Positions 63,537 through 64,000 of a stretch of 64,000 bases of DNA are shown piece after piece. Every line of letters begins with the position of its first letter. Within the stretch, counting starts at the first letter, position 1. The stretch is from Bacteroidota bacterium (lineage in GTDB: Bacteria > Bacteroidota > Bacteroidia > Bacteroidales > JAAUTT01). Under the pieces are notes generated by a model, which made no database searches, was not told the DNA's origin, and saw only the letters and a program-made list of their open reading frames with translations. A program made the translations under genes and the position numbers. The stretch covers positions 62,001 to 126,000 of the forward strand of contig JAEYWD010000057.1 in NCBI GenBank assembly GCA_023429135.1. Reading direction: 5' to 3'.

Positions 63537-64000
63537 ATGGCAAAGGAATTGGTAAAGAAACGACTAAAGCTCGTTTCGTTAGTGGTGATAATTTCTCTGA
63601 TTGAAATTACTGCGGAAAATAATTTGCTCTCAGGTTCATCCCCTAACCGGGAGGGTATAGAAAAGACTGAACTTTTATATAAAGCCGGAAATGGGAAGGT
63701 TAAAGTTACCGATTCTGTTGAAGTAACTGATGAAGATGATATAAACCTGGAATCAGCAAAGATTCAAATTACAGAAGGCTACCGGAATGATGAAGATGAA
63801 TTGTCATTCACCTCTATAAATGGCATAACAGGGCAGTGGGATAAAACATCGGGAACGTTAACCCTCTCTGGTAATGCTACAATAGAAAATTACCAGGCCG
63901 CATTAAGGGATATCAGATTTGAAAACCCAAAGACCAAACCAACTTCAGGGTTAAGAACCGTAGTATTTATAGTTAACGACGGTACCGATGATTCAAATAT
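63537..64000 (+). CDS. Large repeat-type surface protein, N-terminal part (cut by the window end)
   Basis: The frame starts at ATG 63537 and stays open to the last base (154 codons). A weak signal-like hydrophobic stretch (LKLVSLVVIISLIEITA) is followed by a domain with the pattern DDINLESAKIQITEGYRN, DELSFTSINGITGQWDKTSG, TLTLSGNATIENYQAALRDI and RTVVFIVNDGTDDSN. This domain occurs in tandem in very long adhesin-like secreted proteins of Bacteroidota and other phyla, so the full protein is probably large. It would be a candidate for type IX secretion, but the C-terminus is outside the window. Confidence 0.8.
   Translation, partial: MAKELVKKRLKLVSLVVIISLIEITAENNLLSGSSPNREGIEKTELLYKAGNGKVKVTDSVEVTDEDDINLESAKIQITEGYRNDEDELSFTSINGITGQWDKTSGTLTLSGNATIENYQAALRDIRFENPKTKPTSGLRTVVFIVNDGTDDSN

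Noticed and set aside
1..64000. CRISPR arrays, rRNA genes, prophage genes and restriction or defence systems
   Set aside because: None seen: no spaced direct repeats of CRISPR size, no rRNA-like blocks, and no Cas, phage structural or restriction-enzyme motifs in the translated frames.

Overview
The window looks like a chromosomal segment of a Bacteroidota bacterium, probably a Bacteroidales/Marinilabiliales-type relative. The evidence is a set of type IX secretion genes (gldJ-like, porP/sprF-like, porU, porV), several promoters of the Bacteroidota form TTTG-N19-TAnnTTTG, weak Shine-Dalgarno sequences, and many secreted or lipoprotein carbohydrate-active enzymes. The species cannot be named from this sequence.

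Region 1 (1-24465) is an accessory polysaccharide-degradation block in two converging arms. The rightward arm (1-17777) encodes a tandem GH53 endo-galactanase (cut by the window edge), two GH2 beta-galactosidase-like enzymes, a GH43-like enzyme, a GH43 endo-arabinanase, three esterases, a long GH54 arabinofuranosidase and a VKOR-DsbA disulfide-forming fusion. The leftward arm (24465-18030) encodes a GH35-type beta-galactosidase and four more alpha/beta-hydrolases, two of them CE1-like. Together they fit removal of acyl groups from, and digestion of, galactan/arabinan side chains of pectin, possibly feruloylated ones. No SusC/SusD pair and no intact local regulator lie in the window. Three broken gene pieces (9192-9365, an AraC-type tail at 24696-24806, an ISL3-like transposase tail at 29541-29810) and a palindromic repeat (17808-17926) mark the block and its right flank as genomically active.

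Region 2 (24819-29540) is a MarR-TolC-HlyD-MFS efflux operon with the same 21-bp palindrome-containing site in front of marR and in front of the tolC-like gene. Its position beside the esterases suggests, but does not prove, export of released aromatic acids.

Region 3 (29977-64000) is mostly core genome: tRNA-Val, folC and a nitroreductase, phoH-like, sixA-like and ppk1, an inositol-phosphatase/acyltransferase/glycosyltransferase operon, a LuxR-type protein and a receiver protein, murF, the T9SS block with ispF, a lemA-TPM-TPM operon, a CapA-like protein, a zinc-ribbon/Nif3 pair, a MerR regulator, an M23 peptidase, alaS, an acyl-CoA ligase, a coiled-coil membrane protein, a CvfB-like S1 protein, and the start of a large repeat-type surface protein cut by the right edge.
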